This document shows, in pieces, positions 1 through 7,936 of a DNA stretch of 64,000 bases; the first letter of the stretch is position 1, and each line of letters starts with the position of its first letter. The notes beneath the pieces are model-generated. The model saw only the letters and a list, made by a program, of their open reading frames with translations, was not told the DNA's origin and made no database searches. Source of the DNA: Barnesiella sp. An22 (GTDB lineage Bacteria; Bacteroidota; Bacteroidia; Bacteroidales; Barnesiellaceae); assembly GCF_002159975.1 (NCBI RefSeq), contig NZ_NFJR01000009.1:50862-114861 (forward strand), read 5' to 3'. The position numbers and the translations under genes are program-made.

Positions 1-1
1 C

Positions 2-520
2 TTGCGTCAATACGACCGTGCCGCACCGCTCGGTACCGGCCGCTACAAAGTGGGCGGTAACTATGCAGCCAGCCTGGTATCGGGCGAAAAGGCTCACGCC
101 ATGGGCTACTCGGCCGTGCTCTACCTCGACGCCAAAGAGAAGAAATATATCGACGAATGCGGTCCGGCCAACTTCTTCGGCATCCGGGGCAACAGCTACA
201 TCACGCCGAAATCGAGCTCGATTCTCCCCTCGATAACCAACAAGAGCCTCATGCAACTGGCCGAAGACCTGGGCATGACGGTCGAAGTACGTCAGGTACC
301 CGAGGAAGAACTCGCCACGTTCGACGAAGCCGGTGCTTGCGGTACGGCTGCTGTCATCAGCCCCATCGCCCGCATCGACGACCTCGACGAGAACAAGTCG
401 TATGTGTTTTCCAAAGACGGCAAACCCGGCCCCATCTGCGAGAAGCTCTATCACAAGCTGCGTGCCATCCAATATGGCGACGAGCCCGATACCCACAACT
501 GGGTAACCATCGTCGAGTAA
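2..520 (+). CDS. ilvE: Branched-chain amino acid aminotransferase, C-terminal part
   Basis: The frame is open at the window edge, so the true start lies upstream and only the last 172 residues are visible, about half of a usual 340-residue enzyme. The fragment is the C-terminal domain of a class IV (fold type I) PLP aminotransferase that interconverts Leu, Ile and Val with their 2-oxo acids using glutamate. The motif KVGGNYAAS near the start carries the lysine expected to bind PLP, and the stretches LYLDAKEKKYIDECG and NFFGI match the part of the family that contacts cofactor and substrate. A hairpin follows the stop. The family call is firm; the exact substrate preference cannot be read from this fragment. 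Confidence 0.9.
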   Translation: MRQYDRAAPLGTGRYKVGGNYAASLVSGEKAHAMGYSAVLYLDAKEKKYIDECGPANFFGIRGNSYITPKSSSILPSITNKSLMQLAEDLGMTVEVRQVPEEELATFDEAGACGTAAVISPIARIDDLDENKSYVFSKDGKPGPICEKLYHKLRAIQYGDEPDTHNWVTIVE

Positions 521-543
521 TTACAAACCCGCTTCATATTCAG

Positions 544-582
544 GCAGCTCGAAGGCATCCGCTTCGGGCTGCTGCTTTTATA
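544..582 (+). terminator. Intrinsic terminator after ilvE
   Basis: Arms GCAGCTCGAAG (544-554) and CTTCGGGCTGC (562-572) pair over 11 positions with one G-U, around a 7-base loop. A short T-rich tail follows. It sits between the ilvE stop and the HD-domain gene. Confidence 0.6.
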
Positions 583-595
583 ACCACACATCACC

Positions 596-1132
596 ATGGA
601 CGTTCAAGCCGTTTTCAACAAATACTACCAACCCGGCACCCCGCTATACAACAGCGTGTGGTCGCACAGCCGCCTGGTGGCCGACAAGGCCCTGCAGCTG
701 GCCCAGGCTCATCCCGAGCTCGAGATAGACCTCGACTTCGTCTACGAGGCCGCCATGATTCACGACATCGGGGTATTCCTCACCAACGCCCCCTCCATCT
801 ACTGCACGGGCGACCAGCCCTACATCTGCCACGGCGTGCTGGGGGCCGAACTCATGCGGGCCGACGGCTATCCCCGCCACGCCCTCGTGTGCGAGCGCCA
901 CACCGGCACGGGCCTCACCGTGGCCGACATCATCGCCCAGAACCTGCCGCTGCCCCACCGCGACATGTGCCCCGTGAGCCTCGAGGAGAAGCTCGTCTGC
1001 TTTGCCGACAAGTTCTACTCCAAGTCGAATCCCGATCGCGAAAAACCACTCGACAAGGTACGCAAAAGCGTAGCCCGGTATGGCGAAGATTCGCTGCGTC
1101 GGTTCGAAGAGATGGCCGCCCTGTTCCTCTGA
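596..1132 (+). CDS. HD-domain phosphohydrolase family protein
   Basis: A 178-residue soluble protein with an HD-type metal site: an early His in VWSHSRLVADKA, the signature MIHDIG, and a later His in ERHTG. HD proteins of this size and simplicity usually hydrolyse phosphate esters of nucleotides or similar small molecules, and the substrate here is unknown. There is no signal peptide or extra domain. The gene stands 75 bases after ilvE, behind a likely terminator, and 115 bases before the LptD-like gene, which has its own promoter. It is probably an independent or weakly coupled unit. Confidence 0.75.
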   Translation: MDVQAVFNKYYQPGTPLYNSVWSHSRLVADKALQLAQAHPELEIDLDFVYEAAMIHDIGVFLTNAPSIYCTGDQPYICHGVLGAELMRADGYPRHALVCERHTGTGLTVADIIAQNLPLPHRDMCPVSLEEKLVCFADKFYSKSNPDREKPLDKVRKSVARYGEDSLRRFEEMAALFL

Positions 1133-1225
1133 CCGACTGTCGTTCAAGCCCGCCGGCCACTCTACCCAACAGAGAATAAAATATATTAAATAAAGTCCAA
1201 AAGCCGATAAGTCGTAGAAAATGTG

Positions 1226-1233
1226 TATTTTTG
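1226..1233 (+). promoter_or_regulatory. Promoter -7 element of the lptD-like gene
   Basis: TATTTTTG matches the Bacteroidetes -7 consensus TAnnTTTG. Transcription would begin near 1240, only about 8 bases before the first ATG (1248) and 20 before the second (1260). A clear -33 TTTG is not seen. Confidence 0.55.
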
Positions 1234-1247
1234 CACGTTGATTACAG

Positions 1248-4058
1248 ATGGACACCCCGATGCCGAAAGTGAGCAAGAAATACGCCATACTTCTATCGCT
1301 GCTATTCTCTTCCCTGTTTGTGTCGCTCATAGCGCAAGACAGGCATCCCTCTTATAATCAACCGGCTGCATCCGACACTACACCCGGCGGCGACAGCACC
1401 GGGGCAGCCCGACTCACCTTACCGGCACTGCCCGACAGCCTCGGCATCGACTCGCTCGGGGTCGACTCGCTGCTCACCGACTCATTGGCGGCCGATTCGC
1501 TGGCTACCGATTCGGTAGCTCCCAAAAAGAAGAAAGCCGGACTTACCTCGGTCGTCGACTACAAGGCCAACGACTCGATTGTATTCACCCACGGCAACGA
1601 GGTGTACATGTATGGCCAAGGCGTGGTACAGTTCGACGGCATGGAGTTGAACGCCGACCAGATAGAGATGAACATGGACAGCAGCCTGGTCTATGCCGTA
1701 GGCCGCCCCGACTCGGTAGGCGACATCGTGGGTCGACCCGTGTTCAAGGACAAGAGCGGCGAATACGAGTCGGAGACCATGCACTACAACTTCAAGACCA
1801 AGAAGGGATACATCACCAACATCGTCACCCAGCAGGGCGAAGGCTACCTCACCGGCGGCAAGACCAAGAAAATGGAGAACGACGAGTTCTACATGAAGGA
1901 CGGTAAATACACCACCTGCGACAACCACGAACACCCCCACTTCTACCTGCAACTGACCCAGGCCAAGGTGCGCCCCAAAAAGAACATCGTCACCGGCCCC
2001 GCCTACATGGTGCTGGCCGACGTGCCCCTGCCGCTGGCTATCCCCTTCGGCTTCTTCCCCTTCACCGAGAAGTATTCGTCGGGTATCATCATGCCCACCT
2101 TCGGCGACGAGCTGGCGCGCGGTTACTACCTGCGCGACGGCGGTTACTACTTTGCCATCAACGACTACGTCGACCTGGCTCTCACGGGCGAAATCTACAC
2201 CAAAGGCTCGTGGGGTGTCAATGCCAAGTCGGCCTATATCAAGCGATACAAATACTCGGGTAACGTAGACCTGAGCTTCATCACCACCATCACGGGCGAC
2301 AAGGGATTGCCCGACTACACCAAGATGAAGAACTTCAAAGTGGCCTGGACCCACACCCAGGACACCAAGAACAACCCCAACATGTCGCTCTCGGCCAGTG
2401 TGAACTACACCACCAGCGGCTACACCCGCAACGACCTGAACAGCTACTACAACGCCAACAGCTTCACCGAGAACACCAAGAGTTCGACGGTAAACATGAC
2501 CTACCGCATCCCCAACTCGGTGTGGAGTTTCTCGGCTACGGCCAACGTCACCCAGCGTACACAGGACTCTACGCTGAATGTCTCGTTCCCCAACCTCACC
2601 ATCTCGATGGGCCAGATCTACCCCTTCAAGCGTAAAACCGTGGTAGGCAACGAGCGCTGGTACGAAAAGATACAGATGTCGTACAGCGGCCGGTTCCAGA
2701 ACTCGATTCTCACCAAGCAGGACCAGATACTCAAATCGAACCTCATCAAGGACTGGCGCAACGGCATGTATCACAACATACCTATCTCGGCCACGTTCAA
2801 CGTATTCAAATACCTCAACCTCACCGCCAGCTTCAACTTTACCGACCGCATGTACTCCAACAAGGTGATGCAGTCGTGGGACACCCAGCAGGCCCGCGTC
2901 GTGCAGGACACGGTCTACGGCTTCTACAACGTCTACAACTACTACGGTTCGTTGAGCGCCGATACCAAACTCTACGGTTTCTACACCCCGTGGAAAATCT
3001 TCGGCGACAAGGTGCAGGCCATCCGCCACATCTTCACCCCCTCGGTATCGTTCAGCGCAGCGCCCGACTTCAGTTCGCCCCGCTACGGATTCTGGGACTC
3101 CTACTCCTACGTCAACTCGCTGGGCGAAACGGTAACCACCAAATACTCCCCCTTCTCGAACGGCATCTACGGCACCGTGTCGCAGGGCAAGCAGGGAACC
3201 GTTTCGTTTGCCGTATCGAACAATCTGGAGATGAAGGTCAAGTCGGACCGCGACTCGACCGGCGTGCGCAAAATATCGCTCATCGAGAACCTCTCGGCCA
3301 ACATGAGCTACAACATGGCTGCCGACTCGATGAAGTGGAGCAACCTGAATACCTCGATTCTCATCAAGCTCACCAAGAACTTCAACCTGCAGATGAGCGC
3401 CACGTGGGATACCTATACCTACCAGCTCGACAGCTACGGCAACCCCGTGCGGGTGAACAAGCCCCGCTGGACCGTAGGCAAGGGACTGGGACGACTCTCG
3501 AGCACCGGTACCTCGTTCTCCTACACCTTCAACAACGATACGTTCAAGAAGAAGGACAAGGGCTCCGACACCAAGAAGACGCAGCAAAACCTGCCACAGA
3601 ACAACATGCCACCCGACCCCAACATGAGCAACGACGAGGAGGAGAGCTCGTCGGGCGACGACGATGTGCAGTTCGGCCCCGACGGATATGCCATCTGGGA
3701 AGTGCCGTGGAGCCTCTCGATCAACTACTCGGTCAACTACGGCTACGGCACCTTCAACAAAAAGAAGATGGAGTACAACGGCAAGTTCACCCAGAACCTC
3801 AGCCTCTCGGGCAACATCAACCTCACGAAAAACTGGTCGTTCAACTTCTCGGCCAGCTACGACTTCGAGGCCAAGAAGATTGCCTACATGAACTGTAACA
3901 TCACCCGCGACCTGCACTGCTGGTCGATGAGTGCCAGCTTCGTGCCCGTGGGCCCCTACAAGTCGTACAACTTCCACATCAGCGTCAAGTCGTCGCTGCT
4001 GCAAGACCTCAAGTACGACAAGCGGGGCAACTCCTACGACCGCCTCGACTGGTATTAA
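1248..4058 (+). CDS. lptD: LptD-like LPS assembly outer membrane protein
   Basis: A 936-residue protein with an N-terminal hydrophobic signal segment (about residues 12-29), a low-complexity Asp-Ser-Leu linker (62-91), an OstA/LptA-like jelly-roll region (about 100-260) and a long C-terminal part rich in alternating aromatic strands, ending in a Trp-Tyr pair as outer-membrane barrels often do. In the Lpt system LptD receives lipopolysaccharide from the periplasmic bridge and inserts it into the outer leaflet with LptE. Bacteroidetes LptD proteins are longer and diverge from the Escherichia form, so the call rests on layout and the FGFFPFTEKYSSG-type strand motifs. A second in-frame ATG at 1260 sits better for the predicted transcript start and is an alternative start. 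Confidence 0.8.
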   Translation: MDTPMPKVSKKYAILLSLLFSSLFVSLIAQDRHPSYNQPAASDTTPGGDSTGAARLTLPALPDSLGIDSLGVDSLLTDSLAADSLATDSVAPKKKKAGLTSVVDYKANDSIVFTHGNEVYMYGQGVVQFDGMELNADQIEMNMDSSLVYAVGRPDSVGDIVGRPVFKDKSGEYESETMHYNFKTKKGYITNIVTQQGEGYLTGGKTKKMENDEFYMKDGKYTTCDNHEHPHFYLQLTQAKVRPKKNIVTGPAYMVLADVPLPLAIPFGFFPFTEKYSSGIIMPTFGDELARGYYLRDGGYYFAINDYVDLALTGEIYTKGSWGVNAKSAYIKRYKYSGNVDLSFITTITGDKGLPDYTKMKNFKVAWTHTQDTKNNPNMSLSASVNYTTSGYTRNDLNSYYNANSFTENTKSSTVNMTYRIPNSVWSFSATANVTQRTQDSTLNVSFPNLTISMGQIYPFKRKTVVGNERWYEKIQMSYSGRFQNSILTKQDQILKSNLIKDWRNGMYHNIPISATFNVFKYLNLTASFNFTDRMYSNKVMQSWDTQQARVVQDTVYGFYNVYNYYGSLSADTKLYGFYTPWKIFGDKVQAIRHIFTPSVSFSAAPDFSSPRYGFWDSYSYVNSLGETVTTKYSPFSNGIYGTVSQGKQGTVSFAVSNNLEMKVKSDRDSTGVRKISLIENLSANMSYNMAADSMKWSNLNTSILIKLTKNFNLQMSATWDTYTYQLDSYGNPVRVNKPRWTVGKGLGRLSSTGTSFSYTFNNDTFKKKDKGSDTKKTQQNLPQNNMPPDPNMSNDEEESSSGDDDVQFGPDGYAIWEVPWSLSINYSVNYGYGTFNKKKMEYNGKFTQNLSLSGNINLTKNWSFNFSASYDFEAKKIAYMNCNITRDLHCWSMSASFVPVGPYKSYNFHISVKSSLLQDLKYDKRGNSYDRLDWY

Positions 4059-4070
4059 CGGCGGGCGGCA

Positions 4071-4102
4071 TTTGCCACAATGGCGAAAAAGTCGTATTTT
4101 TA
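4071..4102 (+). promoter_or_regulatory. Promoter of the CCA-adding enzyme gene
   Basis: TTTG at 4071-4074, 20 bases, then TATTTTTA at 4095-4102, which matches the Bacteroidetes form except for the last base. The predicted transcript starts near 4109, after the ATG at 4080 and before the in-frame ATG at 4125, so this element decides the start call. Confidence 0.55.
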
Positions 4103-4124
4103 CCGTCAATTCAACCCCACGATT

Positions 4125-5570
4125 ATGCAAGCCGACAATCAGCTTATTCTCGATCATCTCGATCAACCCATATTCCACCTCATCGGCGAGGTGGCCGACG
4201 CGATGAACCGCCCCTGCTTCGTCATCGGCGGCTATGTGCGCGACATCTTTCTGAACCGCCCCTCCAAGGACATCGACATCGTCACCCTGGGCAGCGGCAT
4301 CGAACTGGCCGAGGCCCTCACCGCCCGGCTGGGCAAACGGGCTCACCTCTCGACCTTCCGCAACTTCGGCACGGCTCAGGTGAAATATAACCGCCGGGGC
4401 GAGAATTTCGAAATCGAGTTCGTCGGCGCCCGCAAGGAGTCGTACAGCCACGACTCGCGCAAGCCGGTAGTCGAGGACGGAACCCTGCAGGACGACCAGA
4501 ACCGGCGCGACTTCACCATCAACGCCCTGGCCCTGTGTCTGAACCGCGACCGCTGGGGCGAACTGGTCGACCCCTTCGGCGGTATGGACGACCTCGAAAA
4601 AGGGATTATCCGCACCCCGCTCGACCCCGACATCACCTTCAGCGACGACCCCCTGCGCATGATGCGGGCCATACGGTTCGCCACGCAGCTCAACTTCCGC
4701 ATCGAGACCGAGACCTTCGCCGCCATCGAGCGCAACCGCTCGCGTATCGAAATCATCTCGAAAGAGCGCATCATCGACGAACTGGGCAAAATCATCCGCT
4801 CCGACATCCCCTCCAAGGGATTCATCCTGCTCGACGACTGCAAGCTGCTGCCCCTCATCTTCCCCGAGGTGGCCGCCCTCAAAGGGGTAGAGACCGTCAA
4901 GGGTCGCGGACACAAAGACAACTTCTACCACTCGCTCGCCGTGCTCGACAACGTAGCGCTGCGCAGCCGCAACGAGTGGCTGCGGTGGGCCGCTCTGCTG
5001 CACGACATAGGCAAACCCCGCACCAAACGCTACGATGCCCGGCTGGGATGGACCTTCCACAACCACAACTACGTGGGCGAGAAGATGATACCCGGTATCT
5101 TCCGCCGTATGAAACTGCCCCTCAACGACAAGATGAAGTATGTACAGAAGCTCGTGGGGTTGCACATGCGGCCCATCGTCCTGGCCGAAGAGGTGGTTAC
5201 CGACTCGGCCGTGCGCCGGCTGCTCTTCGACGCGGGCGACGACATAGACGACCTGATGCTGCTGTGCGAGTCGGACATCACCTCGAAAAATCGCGAGAAG
5301 GTGAAACGGTTTCTCGACAACTTCGAACTCGTGCGCACCAAACTGCGCGAAATCGAAGAGAAGGACAGCATCCGCAACATGAAGCTGCCCATCCGCGGCG
5401 AAGAGATTATGGAGACCTTCGGGCTGCCCCCCTCGCGCCCGGTAGGCGAACTGCTTTCGGCCATCAAAGAGGCCATACTCGACGGCAAAATTCCCAACGA
5501 ACACGAGCCGGCCCGCCAATTCATGCTCGAGACCGCAGCCGCCATGGGATTGCAACCGGTCGAGAAATAG
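4125..5570 (+). CDS. CCA tRNA nucleotidyltransferase (poly(A) polymerase family, HD domain)
   Basis: A class II nucleotidyltransferase that builds or repairs the 3' CCA end of tRNA. The head domain shows FVIGGYVRD followed by SKDIDIV, the family's glycine loop and catalytic Asp-x-Asp. RRDFTINAL and the basic region after it fit the neck and tRNA-binding parts. An HD domain with LLHDIGKPRTKR lies in the C-terminal half, as in many bacterial enzymes that also trim phosphates. I place the start at 4125 (481 residues): the reading frame is open from 4080, but those extra codons lie over the promoter. Confidence 0.9.
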   Translation: MQADNQLILDHLDQPIFHLIGEVADAMNRPCFVIGGYVRDIFLNRPSKDIDIVTLGSGIELAEALTARLGKRAHLSTFRNFGTAQVKYNRRGENFEIEFVGARKESYSHDSRKPVVEDGTLQDDQNRRDFTINALALCLNRDRWGELVDPFGGMDDLEKGIIRTPLDPDITFSDDPLRMMRAIRFATQLNFRIETETFAAIERNRSRIEIISKERIIDELGKIIRSDIPSKGFILLDDCKLLPLIFPEVAALKGVETVKGRGHKDNFYHSLAVLDNVALRSRNEWLRWAALLHDIGKPRTKRYDARLGWTFHNHNYVGEKMIPGIFRRMKLPLNDKMKYVQKLVGLHMRPIVLAEEVVTDSAVRRLLFDAGDDIDDLMLLCESDITSKNREKVKRFLDNFELVRTKLREIEEKDSIRNMKLPIRGEEIMETFGLPPSRPVGELLSAIKEAILDGKIPNEHEPARQFMLETAAAMGLQPVEK

Positions 5571-5598
5571 TATAATTATGAGAGATTTCTCACATTTC

Positions 5599-5614
5599 GA
5601 GCGATAATTCGCTC
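5599..5614 (+). terminator. Small hairpin after the CCA-adding enzyme gene
   Basis: GAGCGA-TAAT-TCGCTC is a perfect 6-bp stem with a 4-base loop, 29 bases after the stop. Only A-rich sequence follows, so it is a weak terminator at best. Confidence 0.35.
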
Positions 5615-5693
5615 AAAAAGATATTATTCCGTCAATTTTCTTTGTAAAATGAAAGTTTTTATCCAAAAAGGCTTTCACTTTATTTATTTTTAC

Positions 5694-5701
5694 TATCTTT
5701 G
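5694..5701 (+). promoter_or_regulatory. Promoter -7 element of gdhA
   Basis: TATCTTTG matches TAnnTTTG. It implies a leader of about 145 bases before the gdhA ATG. Just upstream (5650-5677) lies an imperfect inverted repeat with TGAAAG and CTTTCA ends and a T5/A5 inner stem, which may be an operator or the end of the preceding transcript. Confidence 0.6.
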
Positions 5702-5853
5702 TCGGCACAAATAAAGCCGAGCCGCTATTCTACAGCACAATTTGTTACGGAATCGAGGCACTGCACAACACGATGTCGCCATAAGAAAGCATCACGCTTG
5801 CAACGTGTTACACCAGGAATAGCATTCCATCAAACCAAAAAACATACTTATCG

Positions 5854-7188
5854 ATGAAAACAACAGAAGTATTGAACGAATTGAAACGCCGGTTCCCCAA
5901 CGAGCCGGAGTACCACCAGGCCGTCGAAGAGGTATTGTCGACGATCGAAGAGGTCTACAACCAACACCCCGAGTTCGACCGCTACAACCTGATCGAACGC
6001 CTGTGTATCCCCGACCGCATCTTCTCGTTCCGGGTCACCTGGGTCGACGACCAGGGCCGCGTGCAAACCAACATGGGCTATCGCGTACAGCACAACAACG
6101 CCATCGGCCCGTACAAGGGAGGTATCCGTTTCCACTCGTCGGTCAATCCTTCTATCCTCAAGTTCCTCGCCTTCGAACAGACCTTCAAAAACGCCCTCAC
6201 CACGCTGCCCATGGGTGGCGGAAAAGGAGGGTCGGACTTCAACCCCAAGGGTAAATCCGACATGGAAATCATGCGCTTCTGCCAGGCCTTCGTCACCGAG
6301 TTGTGGCGCTACATCGGCCCCGATACCGACGTACCCGCCGGCGATATAGGCGTGGGCGGCCGCGAGGTAAGCTACATGTACGGCATGTACAAGAAGCTGG
6401 CCCGCGAGAATACGGGAACCTTTACGGGCAAGGGCCTTGAGTTCGGCGGCTCGCTCATCCGCCCCGAAGCCACCGGCTACGGCAACGTCTACTTCCTGCT
6501 CGAGATGCTCAAGACCCGCGGCATCGACCTCAAGGGCAAGGTGGTTACGGTATCGGGCTCGGGCAACGTGGCCCAATACACCGTGCAGAAGCTCATCGCA
6601 CTGGGTGCCAAGGTGGTGACCATGTCCGACAGCGACGGCTACATCTACGACCCCGACGGTATCGACGAGAAAAAACTGGCCTATATCTTCGAACTCAAGA
6701 ACCTCTACCGCGGCCGCATCCGCGAATATGCCGAGGAGTATGGCTGCAAATATGTCGAGGGCGGACGGCCCTGGGGCGAGAAGTGCGACATCGCCATGCC
6801 CAGCGCCACCCAGAACGAACTCGACGGCGACGACGCCCGCACCCTGCTGGCCAACGGCTGCTTCGCCGTGTCGGAAGGCGCCAACATGCCCTCGACCCCC
6901 GAGGCCATCGAGCAGTTCCTCGCCGCCAAGATTCTCTACGCTCCGGGCAAGGCTGCCAACGCAGGCGGCGTGTCGGTGAGCGGACTGGAGATGACGCAAA
7001 ACTCCATGAAGATAAGCTGGACAGCCGAAGAGGTGGACCAGAAACTGAAACAAATCATGCACGACATTCACGAGCAGTGTACCCGCTACGGCAAAGAGAG
7101 CGATACCTACACCAACTACGTGAAGGGCGCCAACATCGCCGGCTTCATGAAAGTGGCCAAGGCCATGATGGCACAAGGCATCTTGTAA
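5854..7188 (+). CDS. gdhA: NADP-type glutamate dehydrogenase
   Basis: A 444-residue hexameric glutamate dehydrogenase that assimilates ammonia by reductive amination of 2-oxoglutarate. The N-terminal catalytic half shows NAIGPYKGGIRFH and LPMGGGKGGSDF with the catalytic and substrate lysines, then PAGDIGVGGREV. The C-terminal Rossmann half shows VSGSGNVAQYT. Length and motifs match the short NADP-linked bacterial form. The gene is monocistronic: its own promoter with a long leader stands in front and a strong hairpin stands 32 bases after the stop. In Bacteroides relatives this is a main ammonia-assimilation enzyme under nitrogen control; the leader may be where that is set, but I see no known riboswitch in it. 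Confidence 0.95.
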   Translation: MKTTEVLNELKRRFPNEPEYHQAVEEVLSTIEEVYNQHPEFDRYNLIERLCIPDRIFSFRVTWVDDQGRVQTNMGYRVQHNNAIGPYKGGIRFHSSVNPSILKFLAFEQTFKNALTTLPMGGGKGGSDFNPKGKSDMEIMRFCQAFVTELWRYIGPDTDVPAGDIGVGGREVSYMYGMYKKLARENTGTFTGKGLEFGGSLIRPEATGYGNVYFLLEMLKTRGIDLKGKVVTVSGSGNVAQYTVQKLIALGAKVVTMSDSDGYIYDPDGIDEKKLAYIFELKNLYRGRIREYAEEYGCKYVEGGRPWGEKCDIAMPSATQNELDGDDARTLLANGCFAVSEGANMPSTPEAIEQFLAAKILYAPGKAANAGGVSVSGLEMTQNSMKISWTAEEVDQKLKQIMHDIHEQCTRYGKESDTYTNYVKGANIAGFMKVAKAMMAQGIL

Positions 7189-7220
7189 CAAACAGACAGT
7201 TAGTTATTGTTGAATAAGCC

Positions 7221-7260
7221 CAACAGGCGGGAGGTTCTCCAAAGAGTCTCTCGCCTGTTG
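7221..7260. terminator. Terminator after gdhA
   Basis: CAACAGGCG at 7221-7229 pairs exactly with CGCCTGTTG at 7252-7260, extended inward by a partly paired GGAG/CTCT. It separates gdhA from the convergent barrel-protein gene. Its stem is nearly the same as that of the terminator after tamL. Confidence 0.7.
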
Positions 7261-7283
7261 TATGTTGTAAAAACTTTATAAAC

Positions 7284-7865
7284 TTAGCTAAAGGTAAATA
7301 CATACCCTATCCTCAATCCAAATCTCGAAGGCATGTCAAATTCGCCAAACCTCATGTTGCCCCCATATTTGGACGAAGAACTGTTCCCCTCGACATGTTG
7401 TTTCAAAGGATACCAAAAGGCACCTATCATAACACCTTTGATAACCAGATCAGCCGATAATTTGATAGAAAAAGAGCCCGAACTAACATCTGGGTCAAAC
7501 CAAGCCCCCGAGGTAGAATATCCAAAAAATGTATTTAGGAGAATTCCCGTCCTATAATCGTCACCAAATCGGAAAAAGAACGATGGCCCTACATAGACAT
7601 CCCATATAAATTTATAATCACTGAACCATTCTATTTTCTCGGTATTTATCCATCGCAAATCAACAACAGCGCCAAAACCTACAGTTGTAGGCCATCGAAA
7701 TCCCAGTTCTACATCTGGACTAAACGCACTTTCATATGAAGCATTATTTTGTTTGAGTTCCAATCCAACAGTAGAGCCAAATGAAGTCCAAGCTTGTGCA
7801 TGTACTTGATTCAAACTCAACAACGAAGCAAAAAATACCACAATATGTATAATCTTTCTTTTCAT
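7284..7865 (-). CDS. Small outer-membrane beta-barrel protein
   Basis: A 193-residue protein with a clear signal peptide (cleavage likely after VHAQ, near residue 24). Amphipathic strands follow, such as VGFGAVVDLRWI and SFSIKLSADLVIKG, and the chain ends in YVFTFS. This is the pattern of a porin-like eight-stranded barrel of the type Bacteroidetes genomes carry in many copies. I do not recognise a specific family. It follows the leucine-rich-repeat lipoprotein gene by 71 bases on the same strand, so the two are probably cotranscribed. Base composition is clearly more AT-rich than in the genes on either side. Confidence 0.6.
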   Translation of the reverse strand: MKRKIIHIVVFFASLLSLNQVHAQAWTSFGSTVGLELKQNNASYESAFSPDVELGFRWPTTVGFGAVVDLRWINTEKIEWFSDYKFIWDVYVGPSFFFRFGDDYRTGILLNTFFGYSTSGAWFDPDVSSGSFSIKLSADLVIKGVMIGAFWYPLKQHVEGNSSSSKYGGNMRFGEFDMPSRFGLRIGYVFTFS

Positions 7866-7936
7866 AAATTTTTCTCTATAATAATTATATTCTTAGGACC
7901 ATCCTTGCTATTGAATTTCCTTTTCTTTATTCTGTC

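Noticed and set aside
4080..4124. Longer N-terminus for the CCA-adding enzyme
   Set aside because: The extra 15 codons lie over and before the predicted transcript start (promoter 4071-4102).
1482..5555. A 1357-codon frame antisense to the lptD-like and CCA-enzyme genes
   Set aside because: It is a by-product of GC-rich codon use in the true genes on the plus strand; no family similarity is visible in the translation, while the plus-strand proteins have clear motifs.
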